Source of the DNA: Lucifuga dentata
Taxonomy: Eukaryota; Chordata; Actinopteri; Ophidiiformes; Bythitidae
Direction of reading: 5' to 3'
Length of the DNA: 64,000 nt
Assembly: GCA_014773175.1 (NCBI GenBank)
Contig: VXCM01000040.1
Location: forward strand, 186,001-250,000
The notes beneath the pieces are model-generated. The model saw only the letters and a list, made by a program, of their open reading frames with translations. It was not told the DNA's origin and made no database searches. Made by a program: the position numbers and the translations under genes. Below, piece by piece: positions 13,449 through 27,504 of the stretch. Every line of letters starts with the position of its first letter. The stretch's first letter is position 1.

Positions 13449-14402
13449 CCTCCCATCCCTGCTTTAGTTGGATAAAATGAATGTAATGACTCAGTATTCA
13501 ATGCATAAATAAATGGTTTCCAAACTACCGGCCTCTTATTCCCTACGAGATTGAATAAAAGCTGAATTATCTTTCCACATGGATGTGAGCTGATGTGCAA
13601 ATGTGGAGCTTTTACACTCTGTGACAAATCAATATCATCCTAAATGTAGGTGGCAGTGTATCAAAAACTCACACCTACAGCACAAACAATCGTAGAAGTC
13701 CGCTATTTACAAATGGTGTCACCTATGACAAGTGCTGTGTTTACTGTTGCGAGAAAAAAGAAAAAGGAGATGGACCGTATGGCCTCTAAATAAAAGGAAG
13801 CGAGACGAATGTGAGACCAATCCGTGGAATTGTCATCTTGCTCTCTCGATGATCTTTCATTGAAGGCTCATACAGATTTCTCCCAGCAGACCTTTCATTT
13901 CGGAAACATCTGCGCTGAGTTGCAAAATCTGGGAGGCGAAAAGGGGCGTGTCTTAGAATCCAAGCTCAACACCTATGAAATGCATGGCTGACGAGGAAGA
14001 TGAATAGGTTTCCTGGTGGATCTGTATGCATAATACATATCTGGGCAGAAATTGTCTGGGAGAGATGCTGATAGTGCGAGGATTGTGGGTGTGTAATATC
14101 TGTGGAAGCGTGATTACTGATAGCAATCAGAAGGCAATGACAAGTCAGGCAGGGAGTGCGATACATGGCCACGATAAGAAAAATAATGTTCACTTTTGAG
14201 AAACAAAAGGAAGAAATGCTGCTTATATTTTCCTGTAGTTATTCTACCTACAAATCATCAAATTCTAAGATAAAGCCATTGACTCCTTAAGCATAATTAA
14301 CACAAACTCAATTATTACGTCTCATAAAGGAATATTAAAAATACTCTAACACATCTGGGAGTTGTGAATGCCCNAAAAAAAAAAAACATTCACAAATACA
14401 AT

Positions 14403-14474
14403 GCGGTGATCATATTAGACTTCCCTGATGCAAGCGAGCGGTGATCATATTAGACTTCCCTGATGCAAGCGAGC
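14403..14474. repeat. two-copy tandem repeat, 35-bp period
   Basis: GCGGTGATCATATTAGACTT and its continuation are repeated head to tail without an N between them. It starts 29 bp after the N at 14374, so it may be real or another joining error. Confidence 0.8.
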
Positions 14475-15210
14475 AAAAGGAATCTCGAAACATCAACTTG
14501 TAATTAAAGATTTCATACGGAAATGTCATGAAATATTCAGGAATAGCTGATGCGTTGTATGACTGCGGCTATAAGCTCTCCATCTGAGGAGGTTATTGTG
14601 TGTGAGATGGGGAGAGGGACTAAAGCAAGCCTCGCTGATGAAAACCGAAATTATCTGCCATGTAATGACCTGCTTTGCTGCACACTGACGCCGCCGCCTT
14701 CCCTCATGGCATGCTGGGTAATTTCACGTTGGCTCTGGAGGACACTTTGTGGTTGTGTAGCATGCAGTATTTTACATGGAAGGGTCATGTCAGCGCTTAA
14801 TGTTATGCATGAGAGTGGGACTGATGAAGAATTGAAGAGTAATTAGCTTTTGTCTCCAGGGAAGTTTAGTCACCCACTCCATCTACGTGGTACCGGTCAC
14901 GTTTGTGGTCACGTTTGTGTCTACCAAAGTAGACGAAGACCAAAATTTACACTGTAAAGGTGCCATGAAGTAGCTTTGGGATTGTCCTTTATTTTTGGGC
15001 TTTATTTTTGTCTGAGAGCACAAAAAGGAGACAAAAGGACATTGAACATACAGTATGTAGCTCCTGGAGGTGAAGGAAGACAAGGATGAAGGACACGATT
15101 TTGTCTGGCAGTTTGAGGACATGACACCTTTAGTGTGTGTTGACAAAAAACAAATTTAGATTGTGAGAAAATCTTGATATTTCTACCAAGCCTGCTGGAA
15201 ATGGATCAGG

Positions 15211-15350
15211 TTAAAGGACCATCCCATCCATTTTGCATGTTTGAGCGTAATATATTCAATTTTCATACATGTAACGTTACTGACAATCACTTCCCAAAGC
15301 ATACTAGTGGAATGGTGAATTAAAAATGTTTTTCCCACCTTCCTGATCCA
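15211..15350 (+). mobile_element. TTAA MITE, left-end fragment
   Basis: Begins TTAAAGGACCATCCCATCC and follows the family terminal repeat and sub-terminal part to about 15350, then diverges into a T-rich stretch with an N (15393). No right end is present. Confidence 0.7.
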
Positions 15351-16831
15351 GATGACCCTTGAAATCTTTTTTTTTTTCTTTTTTTTTTTTTTNTTTTTTT
15401 TTTTTTTATGTGGAAGTAGTTTGAATCACCTCAAAAAGTATGATCACATGTTGGCTGGAATTTTGTGAATGCAACATGCAAAATGGTCTAATACATCTTG
15501 CAAAACATTGAAAAAAGGCATTGTTGTGTTCATGGGACATCTGAATAAAACAGATGTTTGTGTTGTGAGAGTATAGCGCAGAAGGGTTTTGTTTTTACAG
15601 AGCAAATGAAAACTACGAGTGGTTAGCTTAAGAGGGATTAGCATGATACATCTCTTGACACCACGGCAAAGCTAATTAAGTCTCATTAAGACTTTTTGTG
15701 TGAGAGCTTTGTTCATTTTCCATTTCTTTTAACCCAAATCAGAGGTCAAGATTGTCATTCAAATGCTGGAACGAGACTCTGTTGGACATGTTTGCCAGCT
15801 TTAAACATTCAACTGATTCGTTGGAGGGAAAGTTAGAGGAATAATGTAAAATTCATCAGTGAAACAAGCATTGGAGTTCAATAGTGGCACGTTATTACAG
15901 GAACAGTGAAGCATTAAAAACTACACCCACACACACACCTACACATACACCACCTCCTGCTTTTGATTTCACACTCGTTACTCACAGGCTGTTGTGAAAA
16001 TCTACTCGCATCTGAAGTATCACGGAGAATCGTGTACCTGTGTGCACGTACAAAAGTGCACGATGATATCCTCAAAAAAAGCAGATCTGCCCAAGCGCTG
16101 GAATTACAAAACGCTTTGAATGAAAAGATAAGGCCTCTCCTTATCTGCGTCGCCTCCTCCTTCACCTGGATTTTGTTGTATTATTTATGCAGAGATAAAC
16201 AGAGTGCTGACATCCGCACGGGGAATAAGAGGAATGTGCGCCGCAGCAGGAGATCTGATGGGTGTCACCAGGGAGTCGTGTGGATTTTTTTTTGAACGCT
16301 GACGTCACAGAATAGCGCGTTCCTCTTTGACGTCTGCAGAGAAGACCTGTTTTTGAGGTTTTCCAAAACGCATCCGTCATGACGACCGCACAGTTTTGTC
16401 TCCGTTTCACAACGACCACGCCAGCATGAGCTCTCTGGCATCCTCATTCTTGTTTTGCTTTTCTTTCTAACTTTATATCGGTTATTCGGTATCGGTATTT
16501 ATATCTTTATATCGATTATGTAGATTTTTTCCACTTCATGCGACAATAATTTTCCTCGGACGCCAGAGCCTTCCTCAGACCCAATGGCAGCCGTCTTTAA
16601 ATGCCGATACTTCCTCACCTCCTCTGCTGGCCACTCGTCAAAGTTGTTCGCCATTGCTTGTTTTTCTGTCCCCCTCTCTTCCTTTCTCCAACACTTCCTC
16701 TTCCTCTCTTCCTTTCTCCACGTCTCTTGCGTGGCTAATCGTATTTGCATCATATGTTTTGGCCACAATGACGTCACATTTCCGCTCGCCCACTCTCAGT
16801 CCACATCCATGTTATAGACATGGAAAGTTCG

Positions 16832-16964
16832 ATTCATTTACAAGAATCAGATCAGTCTGATCATCCTATGAGAAAGACCGGTTCATGTCCGAACCGANAT
16901 TCATTTACAAGAATCAGATCAGTCTGATCATCCTATGAGAAAGACCGGTTCATGTCCGAACCGA
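16832..16964. repeat. 66-bp direct duplication around N 16898 (assembly artefact)
   Basis: Identical copies 16832-16897 and 16899-16964. Confidence 0.9.
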
Positions 16965-17268
16965 GTAACCGATTTGTCTGTCGGGGAGGAAGTCCGCACA
17001 TCTCTGTACTTCCGTACTCTCCCAGCTCTCGTGGTTCTCGCAATTCTGTCGGTTCTCGCGGTTCTCTCGTCTCTCGCCAGTCTCACAGCTCTCTCGGCTA
17101 TCTTGGTTCTCGCAGCTTTCTTGGCTCTGCCCTCTGTATCTGTGTCTCCACTCAATGAGCCTGTCTGTGAGTGTGAGGATACTCGTGGACGCTCACGTAC
17201 ACGACATCAAACGCCACTTAAGCAATGTTTGTGCCACACAAACTAGATTGCCTGAACCAAACAGACAT

Positions 17269-17391
17269 TAATTTTATGGTTGGAGTTAGAATGTGTTGAT
17301 TAATCTCAAAGACGGGATGTTGTGAAAGANTAATTTTATGGTTGGAGTTAGAATGTGTTGATTAATCTCAAAGACGGGATGTTGTGAAAGA
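17269..17391. repeat. 61-bp direct duplication around N 17330 (assembly artefact)
   Basis: Identical copies 17269-17329 and 17331-17391. Confidence 0.9.
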
Positions 17392-18127
17392 AAAAGCAAA
17401 TAAATATATTGAATCTCATTCATTTATACCATAGACCGGAATGAACCGGAAGTATGTGGTTCAGTTACGTCTGACCCAGATTGCAAATTCATGGACTAAG
17501 AATGGAATTGGTGAACCGGCCAGGCCTACCATGTTAAGCATAAACCAGCCTTTACTCCATGCTATCTCTTCTCCCAACACTCTTAAGCTTCTTTGTCAAG
17601 TTACTCTTTTGTCTCTTTTTTCCTTCTTCTCTGTTTTATTTTTATCTCTGTCATCTCACTTCCTCTTACTCTCTGTTTTTCCTTTGTGATTTACTTCACA
17701 CGATTTTCATTCAGCAGCTACACACATCACACGTCTGTGGAAAAGTGGAGTTGTAATTACTGTTCCATTGTCATTTTCAAACAGGATAATGACTTCTATT
17801 TTCTATACATCCTTGCCTGTAAAAAGCAGGTGGAAATGGGAGAAAAAATTGCGGACGAACAGCGACAATTTACTGTAATTTTCTGTTTTTGCAGCTCAAC
17901 AGTGCACAACACATCACATTTCTAACACGTTTGGAAAGCTTGGCAGTATACTAGATTGTTTTTGACAATTCCCATTAAAGTAATAATTGTCCAAACATCT
18001 GTGGTAAAGGCTCATGATGGACAAACACACACAGACCTACAATTTGCGACAATCTGTCTCTCTCTTTTGTCCTCGGAGGGAAAAAACACAAATTCAACAT
18101 ATGCAAAATGTCACAATTCTCTCTGAC

Positions 18128-18261
18128 AGATGCACATGTGCACACACACTTTGACGGGCTCCGGCGCCCCAATATGCCGTGCCGTATCGCTCAGNAGATG
18201 CACATGTGCACACACACTTTGACGGGCTCCGGCGCCCCAATATGCCGTGCCGTATCGCTCA
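18128..18261. repeat. ~66-bp direct duplication around N 18195 (assembly artefact)
   Basis: Copies begin AGATGCACATGTGCACACAC and end at the N; only the last base before the N differs. Confidence 0.88.
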
Positions 18262-20832
18262 AATATTCTCTTTGATGCCTCTAATACGAGTCCAAACTCT
18301 GTTGCAGCTGCATGTTCAAAACCCAGTGAACATCCTGCACAACACCTCAGGAACTAATGAGGCAAACACCCTCCAAACGTCTCGTCTCAGATTTCTCACG
18401 TGTCCTGCAAATGGCACAGAAACACGCTGTTCTCTTATTTTCTTATTTTTCTTCAGCTAACCCAAAGCAGGATTCACCCAGGACTCTAAAGGTCTGTTTT
18501 TTATTGACCCTAAATCTTGCTTCTGCAGTCCTGTGGTCAGGGTCTGATTAGACAACGGAGGTCAAAAAGACTTTCTGTAGTTTTGCTTTGAATGAGGAGT
18601 TTTTATTGTCTTGGGATCTAAATGCAGTTTCACAGGCTTTTTCATTGCCAACAGAAATTTATCAGGAAAAAAAAAAGCACCGTGGTATCGAAAAAAAAAA
18701 AAGCAAAGTGTAAAACCAAGTTGTATTCAGAAGAAAAAAGAGGTGAAGCTTTGTACTTTATGAGGTCCAACAGAAGTGTTGCAGAGAAGCCTGGCCTGTT
18801 TTGGATAAACTCTTCCTCCCGTTGGCCGCAGGAGAATTCTGACTTTCAAACCAAAAGCTTTTGTGAAGCTTTCATAGGACAAAGGCTGCTGGGTTTTTGC
18901 AGCTTAAAACCCCTGGAAAAATATCAGAAATAATTGGCCATTAGTGTATGTGGTGTAAAAGAACATAATGGAAATTTTACGCAACATTGTTGTTTGTCCG
19001 TGTCTGTGTTTGCGAGTGTGTGTATATGCACATTCATTACTACACAGCAGGTTACTGACAGGGCATTAAGCTCTCCTGCAGTGGTGCCTGGGAGATCGTG
19101 CTCATTATGGCATCTCAGTTCAGATCCAAGCCTGATTTGCCTACCGTTGCATGGCTTCTGGTTATCAGCAGATGTAGCACACTGAGATTCAGCAGAGCAA
19201 ATCTCATTAAGGGGAAAGATAGAGTTATAATAGGGCCTAAGATCAAACTGTAAGCTAAATATTAATAAAGTAAGCTGGGGAACTATGCTTAGCAATGCTG
19301 CTAATGCTTCCATTTGTGATCTCTATCTAGTCTTTGTTCACTTACATTTGTATCTTTGCACTGTTAGGACGCAGAGGGGCCTTAAAATTGTTTGCAGTGT
19401 TATTTTAGATAGTATTTTCCTCCATTAATGTATATTAAAAACATAAAACATTTTTATTTGCATTGTAGGTGAAACCAGCCAAGATGCCAGTGGTGATGCC
19501 AGCATCTACATCAGTATTTTCACTTTTGTTTTCAGTATTTCTCTTATCAAAGTTTTAATTTAAAAGTCACGTACAAAATTAAAATGAAGAGCAAAACTCT
19601 TATTAGCATTTATGAAATGCAACTTTACAAATTGTGCAAAATGAAAGTTATATAAAACGTTCAGTCTTTGTACTGTACAGTCTTTAATCTTATGCTAATG
19701 GTATGAAATATTTAGATATTGCTGCATTTTTCAGTGCTTTTTCATTTTGCTAGTGTTTCAGTGATTTAGGTCTGGAAGATAAAATAAATGAAAGTTAAAT
19801 GACAACAGGATCTTTTTTCATACATTTGATTGATAATGCCTGATGGGACATGACAGCTTTTTTATTAGAAGACACTGTAGGATATTTTATAAAATATCTA
19901 TGTCTTATGTTCATTTAACAGAAACCAACAGGGCACAGAGACTTATTTGAACTGTAGTTATTTTTATTTCATTTCATTCTATTTTACACTATTGAATCTC
20001 TCTTATTTGATTTGTATCCTGATTTGAACTGATGCTGCTTCCTTTCCCTCCGCTCTCTGCATGCTGCATCTGCTCTGAGAGCTGCTGTGGCTCCAGATCC
20101 TTTGCAAATGTCAACGGCGAATCAAATCAGGCGAAATTTGTTGTAGCTATTTTGGCAGAATGTGACAATCAGGCACATTCAAAGCCTCTGCAACCTTTGA
20201 GCAATACGCTTTATCTTCTCCTTTCTTGCAAGAGACAGTCTTCTATCATGTAATTAAACGTAATTGCATGTTTGGAGCAGCACAACCTGATGCATCGTGC
20301 TAATTGGTCTCACGCTAGAAACCATAATTACCGCCGCAGCTGCAGGATAATGTCTGTCACGTCATCACTGACAACATCATTGTCACTTCTTTTTAAAGCA
20401 GATCAAAGCAGCAGGTGTTTGATAGGTATGTCTCTCCTAGCATGTTTACATGCGTGTTTGAAGTGAAGTGTGTGTAGGTATGTGCATAAATGCTAAGATT
20501 GTTCACTGCTAATTGCTTCAGATTAAAATGGTTCATGTTAATTAGCACAACATAGAATATCTTTGATGCTATTAGCATTGCATTATGGAGAAATGCTTGA
20601 ATTACATTAGCAAAGCAAACACGAGAAGTTGAATTATGAAAATGAGAAGTGAATTATGTTCGCATTTCTAATATACGGTTTACGTATGGAAAAGCAGAAC
20701 AATACCAGTCACCAACTACTTTGCTTTTTACTATTTACTAGTATTTTATTGAATATAAACAGAAAATTGGGTTTATTAACGACTTTCCATCTATTTCAAT
20801 GCAAAGAGAAAGATAAATGTGTGTTTGTGATC

Positions 20833-20955
20833 ATATATATTTATATATATATAAATATATAAATATATATATAAATATAAATGTAAATATATATATATAT
20901 ATATATATATATANATATATAAATATATATATAAATATAAATGTAAATATATAAG
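20833..20955. repeat. (TA)n/(ATAA)n AT-rich microsatellite with an N at 20914
   Basis: TATATATAAATATA-type repeat. The part before the N recurs after it, so length here is unreliable. Confidence 0.9.
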
Positions 20956-22735
20956 CTCAGTCAGGTGATCAGTCGGTTTATTCAAATGGCGAGTTTTGAT
21001 CTGATCCCACACACCTTCTGGTGGCAATGCACCTCTTCCTCAAGCAACACACACACACACACACACACACATCCTTTGCACCAGGACTCAGTAGCATCTG
21101 GATCTCTAATATCTCTTATCTTAGTGTTAATCTCTTAAAATCCGGAGCTCTAAAGCAGAGAATTTCAGTTTCCTTTGCCGATTCAGCTTCTTCATTAACT
21201 GCCTCAACCAAATCACATCACAACAACTTATCTAGTATTCATGATTTAAATCCGTCTACAAACTCTGAAGAAGGTGAATGTTTTTGTCCCCTTTTAGCAG
21301 AGCTGCTGTGCTGTGTTCAAGTGCAAGTGGGAGGGTGCGACAGTCAAGACGATCAACTCCGCAGCTGAATACATTTGTATTCTTGCGCTGCTTTTGTGGG
21401 AAATGAAACCAGGAGGTCTGGTGTCTGAAATGCTTAAGCTGAGCCTGATGATGACTCTTTGATGAAAGCTAACGGTGTTAGCAGTCAGAGGCACTTTGAA
21501 GCAGCTTGTTTGAGGAGTTCAGGCTGGCAGCGTTGTTTCTAAATCCACGCTTTAAAGTTGTACCGAGTAGCATTTTTAGACCTTTCATTTCATTCTGCCA
21601 TTGACAGTTTTATTGCTGCTGTTCAGGTTTTGATTTTTTTTATTTTCTTTGTTTGGGTTGAACTTTGTTTTTGTCTCTGAAAGCACTTTTAATTTTTTTC
21701 TATTCTTTCCATCTCCATAGATTTTGCTGTAATTCACATCCTTTCATAACACTCATCCATATATTTCCACACTTCCTCTGCTGTGTCTCATTATGTTTGC
21801 AGCTCCATCGACCCAATTTCCACATGGAGATCATTAAAGTTTCAGCTTATCTTAAATCTGAAAGCCAAGAAGTAGACACAGAGAGCGAGACAATCGAACC
21901 CAGAACTGATGGTGGATATCAAAGGTGTTAATCACACCGTATATCTATTGCTGAGCTCAAACAGGTCCTCATATTGACAGAATCTTGAGTATGTCTCTGC
22001 CTGGTTCCACAGCCAAATGAGGCCAACATAACAGAAATAAGAAACTTAAAAACAAAAAAAAAAAAAANAAAAAAAAAAAAAGAAGGCACAGATTTTCTAC
22101 TGTCTTAACTATTCTTCCTTAAAAAAAAATCTAGAAACTGGGTCGTACTTCATTATCCTTCTAAAACTTACAGTGTTACAGGAAATATTGCAGGATAAGC
22201 ATGAAAATTTTTAAGACAAGATTTGTATTTGATACTAACACATCTCACTAATTCTCACAGCAGTAATTCAAATAATTTTCACTTTCAAGCACAAAGACGG
22301 GCATTACTTTATTCCTTTATTCTAAAACGCCCACTTCCAGCTCATAATATGCTGCTGTGAACGCTGTTGACATCATGTTTATCCATGGAAATATTGTTTG
22401 ACAGTGCGGATTGGCAGTAAAAAAAAATACTGTCATGTTAAGTGTCATTAAAGCAACTGAAAAGCTATGTTTTATTAACCCAGTAATGCATGCAACAAGC
22501 TGCATATTGTAATCAAACTAAACATAATCAAGCTGATATTGCGGTAATGAGTGTGCAGCATAATTAATCCTGAATGGCATCAAGCAGTCTTTTGAAATAT
22601 TTTGAAATTTTGAAATTCAATCAGCTGTTTGCTTGTACCCAGTGCGTTCGAGACAGACAAGTCACAGGTCAAGTCCCTAATCCCATACTTTTAGTTTTGA
22701 GTCTTAAACAAGTCGTAATGAAGTCTATACCAAAA

Positions 22736-23320
22736 TTAAAGGACCACCCATTTTGCATGTTTGAGCCTAATATATTCAATTTTCATACATGTAACATTAT
22801 TGATGATCATTTCCCAAACCATTCTACTGGAATGGTGAATTAAAAATGATTTCCTACCTTCCAGACCTCCATTGGTTTCAGTTCATTCTGGTACTCTATT
22901 AAAATCAACTTGTTGATACTTGAAACGTTCTTGGAACAGGTCATCCATCATCATGAACAAGACGTATATTTGTTTTTTTTTTAAGTTTGGTAATTTTAGC
23001 ATTTAAGCGCAATAAAAAGCACGGAGTGAATGTATGCCTCCACTGGAGAATATAGTCCCAAAAGAAGACCTGCGTTTACCAAAAAATTTAAACGACTGTG
23101 ACTTCATAATTTTGCGTAACTATTAGCAGGCGAAACATTGATTCTTAAGGTGGGTGTATGTCTTGAATATTTGATTTTGAAAGAGTAAGAAATTTTGCAA
23201 AATATCAGGAAAGCAGAAATACAGTTTTATCCTTTGGGAAATGATTGTCAGTAACATAATATGTATGAAAATTGAATATATTAGGCTCAAACATGCAAAA
23301 TGTGTGGTATGATCCTTTAA
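22736..23320. mobile_element. TTAA MITE, full-length copy (585 bp)
   Basis: Bounded by TTAA on both sides with terminal inverted repeats of about 84 bp (AGGACCACCCATTTTGCATG on the left; its near complement ending ATGATCCT on the right). The interior encodes no transposase. Small open frames read through the right repeat are not genes. Confidence 0.85.
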
Positions 23321-26300
23321 TGCTAGAGTAATAATTAGTATAATCAACTGAGACAATTCATGATGCTGTTTAAAATGTATATTTTATTTCCCATTAACAT
23401 TTTAATTTGCTGAAAATACACTTACGACTGTAAACACTAAATACTTCAATGGTTCATCACATGAATGTGGTATAGGTTTAATCTAAGAGCAACATCATAT
23501 TTATAAGTGTTAGTTTTATCTTCGGTAAAATTCTAATTCCAAAATGGCCCAGCTGATTAACTGTGTTATTGTGTCCTTATTGTGTGTAACCTTCTCGGCT
23601 GTCTGATTGGTTGAATCGGATCTGGGAGGTGAACTGTTTGTCGATGACTCCTGACTTTCTTTTGCAAGTGTGTGCGTTGTAATGTGAGGTTGAGTACTCA
23701 CGACTCACAGACGTGTAGATTTACACAAGAAATTCTTGGTTTCCTCTTCCACTTGCAGCATTTTTCTAACTTCTGGAACTCAGTACTGGCAACCTTTTCC
23801 ACCCTTTATAAAGATGTTTGACTTACTCAAACGCTGTTGCTTGTGCTGTCTGACAGGGATTCAGGAAATAATATCTGCACCATCCCTTCAAAAGATCATA
23901 GTATCATGTCTTTATATCCACATATAGACCATTAAAATGGGATAAAATGTTGATTCTCTTATGCAAGATCATTAGATGGTATCTTAATCATTTAAAGCAG
24001 AGTATCTTTTTGTATCCGTAACATCGCGTTGTCTCTGATCCCACCTTAATGTTAGCGTAATCTCCGTGCCTCGTGCTGAGAAGACGGATTACTCTGAGTC
24101 CTTCTCTTAGATGTATCACCAGATACAGCTGATGTACTGTACAACCATAAAGCCTCGCAGGCACTAAAACAACACACGGGACGCGATAGAAAGGCGTACT
24201 GTAGCAGCATCGGCTTTAAACATAGAGCAGGCCTGTAACTCGCAGCCGTAAAAGCTGACAGGCGCCACGAATACAGTCCAGCACATCAGCGGCAGCAGCA
24301 TGAGTTATGGGAATGATAGAACGCAATGCTTCACATTTACATTCCAGCGATTTACATTTACACTACGTTTAGTTAAATTTGGAGTCAGATTTATTGTGCT
24401 CAGTAGAAAAGATCAGCACTTGTATGGATGGATAAAGTCAGCGATGGTTTGGATTCATTCTGCACAAGGAATTTGGTTTTTCAAGAAAGAAGATGTATTC
24501 TGATGTAATGCTCACAACGAAATGTTAATTATAAAGAGGAAGTTGGAAAACAATACGCAGCATTACTTCAGTAGCAGTTACATGATACTGCGTATTTAAT
24601 TTGCTTTTTGCAAATTAAAACTCCTAAAACCCCTTGAAAAATTCATCAGTTGAAGTGGTTTGATTACATGTGATTATGATTAGAAAGCCCACAAAGACCT
24701 CCTACATCTACCAAGCCAGGAGAAAACTGCTCTCACCAAGAAATTAGAAATGTCCGTCCTGTCGACATTCAGACAAACGTTGTAGCAGGTGAAATGTTGA
24801 ATTTTAAGGTGAGTGTATCACCTGAACCTTTTATTATGAAAGATTAGGGGATTTGGCCAAATACATGTGCCAAATTTGGTCATTAGAGTAAAAGAAAAAA
24901 ATGGAAATGTTCATAATGTCGTAAACAATCTGTAGAATTCCTGGATGTGAACCAAAATCTAATTATCTGCTGAAGTTTCTCCCAAATTTAATTAAATTCT
25001 GTTTACAAGCTCTTAAGATATTGCTGCTGACTAATTAGCAAACAAACAGGACAGGAAACAGAAGTTCTTTAGTGGAGATAATGACAGTTGTGTTGCCCAC
25101 AGGCGAGCTAAACTATCAGTTTGTTTTGTCCCGGAGGGTGAAACCAAAGACTTTTTTACTGCGTCACAATATTAAGATCAGCAGAGCCACAACACAAGCT
25201 CAAATTCATATTTCACTTCGCTAAATGCAAATCTGCTTTCAGCCAGTCAGACAGGTAAAATGTCAGTTTGTCTGGTTTACCCGGCAACTTGAGCTAAAAA
25301 TGAACATGTGGAAAAAAGCCAGAGAGTGGAATCTAATTTAGCGACAACTTTAAACAATCCTTCACTGCTGTTATTTCACACATTTATTTCAGTTGCGTGT
25401 AATTATGCGTGTAAGCAGGTATTTCATTTCTGTCAATTCTGCAACAGCCCTTCTTTTACCACATATCCAGGAGTTCAGATTCTCATTTACTCCTCCCCTT
25501 AATTAAATCAAATTACAATGAGCAATGTAGCAAATAGCAGTTAGCCTCGTTAAACAGATAGAGAGATGATCTGTCAACTCCTAACACTGACAGCGACTAT
25601 GTTGATTACTAATGAATAAATGAACTGTGTCGCTGATGATGACTTTACGGTTTTAGTGCCGCATTCTGAAAAGAGGGATTTGCAGTAGAGGAGAGGTTAG
25701 CATTTGTTTTCCCTTTGTTGTGGAAAATTGCACCTCAGCTGCTCCATGGTACAAACCAATTTTGATAGAATAGTCCAGAAAGGAACATACGACCATGACG
25801 AAGCCTGTGCTCGGGCTTTCTGGGCAGTTTGATGTCAATCAGGCCTGGAAGAAAGAAAAGTGCACCCTCTTCTTCTGAGAATATTCAGAGACATTCAGAG
25901 TGAATGTGGCTGCAGCTGGAAGTTCATTTTTTAATTTGTTGATTTTCATATTAGAGCCTTTTGGAAAGCGGGCAGTACATTATGTCGGTCTTAGTGCTTT
26001 TTATTTTCAAAACATCAGGAGCAAAGCATAAAGTGCTCAAGTGTTCTTTTGTGTAGTGCTGCCTTTTTTTGTTGTTGTTGTTGAATTCAGAAATGTTTCT
26101 TGCTGGACTGCTACATCAAAAACACTCTACATATTCCACCTCGACTTCACAGTCAGATGAAGCACTTTGGCAAGCTTTTGCTGAGTTTGACTTGCACTAG
26201 AAACTCTGAATTCCTGACCTCTGAAGGGGAAAAGTCGAAGAAAGTGCCTCCTCGACTCCAAATTTCTGCTTGGAAAGTTGGGCGAGGTTCCTTAACCTCA

Positions 26301-27504
26301 AGGTCAGCATTGACATAATTTCAGCATAGTTGATTATGCCATAAACATGAAGCATTTTCTTGAAATCGATCAGATACAGACACAGGAGCAAGTTTGAAAA
26401 TATAAATCCTGTAGCTCGTAAACGTGATTTGGCTTTTATTGGACCAGCAGAGGCATGCCGTCTCCCACTTTATTTCACTCAAATGCATGGTGGTCATAAA
26501 TGACCTAAGGGGTTTCAGGTTTCCCAGTTCCCAAGGTACCATGAATGCAGCATTAGACCCGGGACCTCACGCAGCCTCAGTACGGGTGCTGTTACACAAC
26601 TCAAACATTGTGGTCCTGACAGCTCTGACTCCCTCCAAGGACACAGACAGAAAAATGAATTTGTGGCAAGAAAGAGGCCAGGAACAACTCTGTTTATGCT
26701 CCGTACAAGTGGAGAATTTAGAGGAGGCGCAGGGAGGAGGTGCAGCCATTTGTGCTGCTGAACTGCTGACTCCTTGGTTGTCTGCATCTTTAGGGTTGAA
26801 TATTCTAAAAGGACGAAATTATACAATTTTACCAAATATAAATGTCACATCCACTCTGCAGTAGCTCCAAATTACAGATAGAGATTTATGAATAATTCCC
26901 AAAAGTCATTATCATTCTGTAAATGGTTTCACTTGAGTCACAGTCTCGCTGGCCATCGCTGCCGTGACGGAGGATCCCAGATGAAAGAGGCATTTCCGCT
27001 GAGAGGCTTGGAGTCACCGCAGAGTCTGAGCCCTGGCAGATAACGAAAGTGAGGAATGAGCAGGAGTTGTGGATTATCTTGTTCAGAGACTCCTGCTCAC
27101 ACCAGAGTGACTTATCTTCCAGACACCGCGGGCCACACTCTCCTGCCGCTAACAAATTATTAGTCATTAACTTTTCTAAGTAGCCAGCACAAAGAGAGAG
27201 ATGGTATAATCAGAGATGCGCTGGGTTCATCTGTCACGGCGTCCCTCAAGAGAAACCTCATCACCAGGGTTTTAAAAAAAGACTGAAGCCCAAAAAAAAG
27301 TCCATGGCGGAGCGGAATGATCCAGCTTTGATGGAGGCCATTTTGCAGAGTCAGAGGAGCGTCACCCAATTTGTGAGGAGGGGAAAAACAAATAAAAAGC
27401 AGCCCCATTTAGGACTTTTTGAAAGAGAAGATGACGAGAGAGATGGACATCATCTACTTTTAATGCTGAGTTTGGACTAAACCTGCTGCTCCTTCACGTG
27501 GAAA
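23321..27504. other. non-coding, no gene seen
   Basis: Only a MITE fragment (24755-24885) is recognised. Open frames up to 146 aa (for example 26424-26864) look random: no domain and no flanking splice signals that join them. Confidence 0.6.
24755..24885. mobile_element. internal fragment of the TTAA MITE family
   Basis: The stretch with GGTGAGTGTATCACCTGAAC and GAAAGATTAGGGGATTTGG resembles the interior of the copy at 48280-48736. Ends are not preserved. Confidence 0.5.

Larger units (their letters stand above)
8367..15210. other. non-coding, microsatellite-rich, no gene seen
   Basis: Contains GT, CT, GA and CCCT microsatellites, the N duplication at 11392, the 35-bp tandem at 14403 and an isolated N (10718) without any duplication. 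An ATGCAAAT octamer lies at about 9718. Confidence 0.6.
15351..22735. other. non-coding, no gene seen
   Basis: Holds three N duplications (16898, 17330, 18195), a T run with N 15393, an A run with N 22068, an AT microsatellite and a CA microsatellite. The TCTCGCGGTTCTCTCG-like stretch at 17030-17130 is low-complexity and yields spurious hydrophobic open frames. Confidence 0.6.

Noticed and set aside
14403..14474. CRISPR-like direct repeats
   Set aside because: Only two adjacent copies with no spacers, in a vertebrate genome.
16499..16777. 92-aa - strand frame with MANNFDEWPAEEVRKYRHLK
   Set aside because: It looks somewhat protein-like, but I recognise no family, and the part before it is a GGAAAGAGGAAG repeat. 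Perhaps a transposon relic; not strong enough to list.
16935..17246. 103-aa hydrophobic open frame (ALVVLAILSVLAVLSSLASL)
   Set aside because: It comes from a low-complexity TCTCGCGGTTCTC repeat, and the N duplication at 16898 overlaps its region.
26424..26864. 146-aa open frame
   Set aside because: No domain, no splice context, composition like random sequence.
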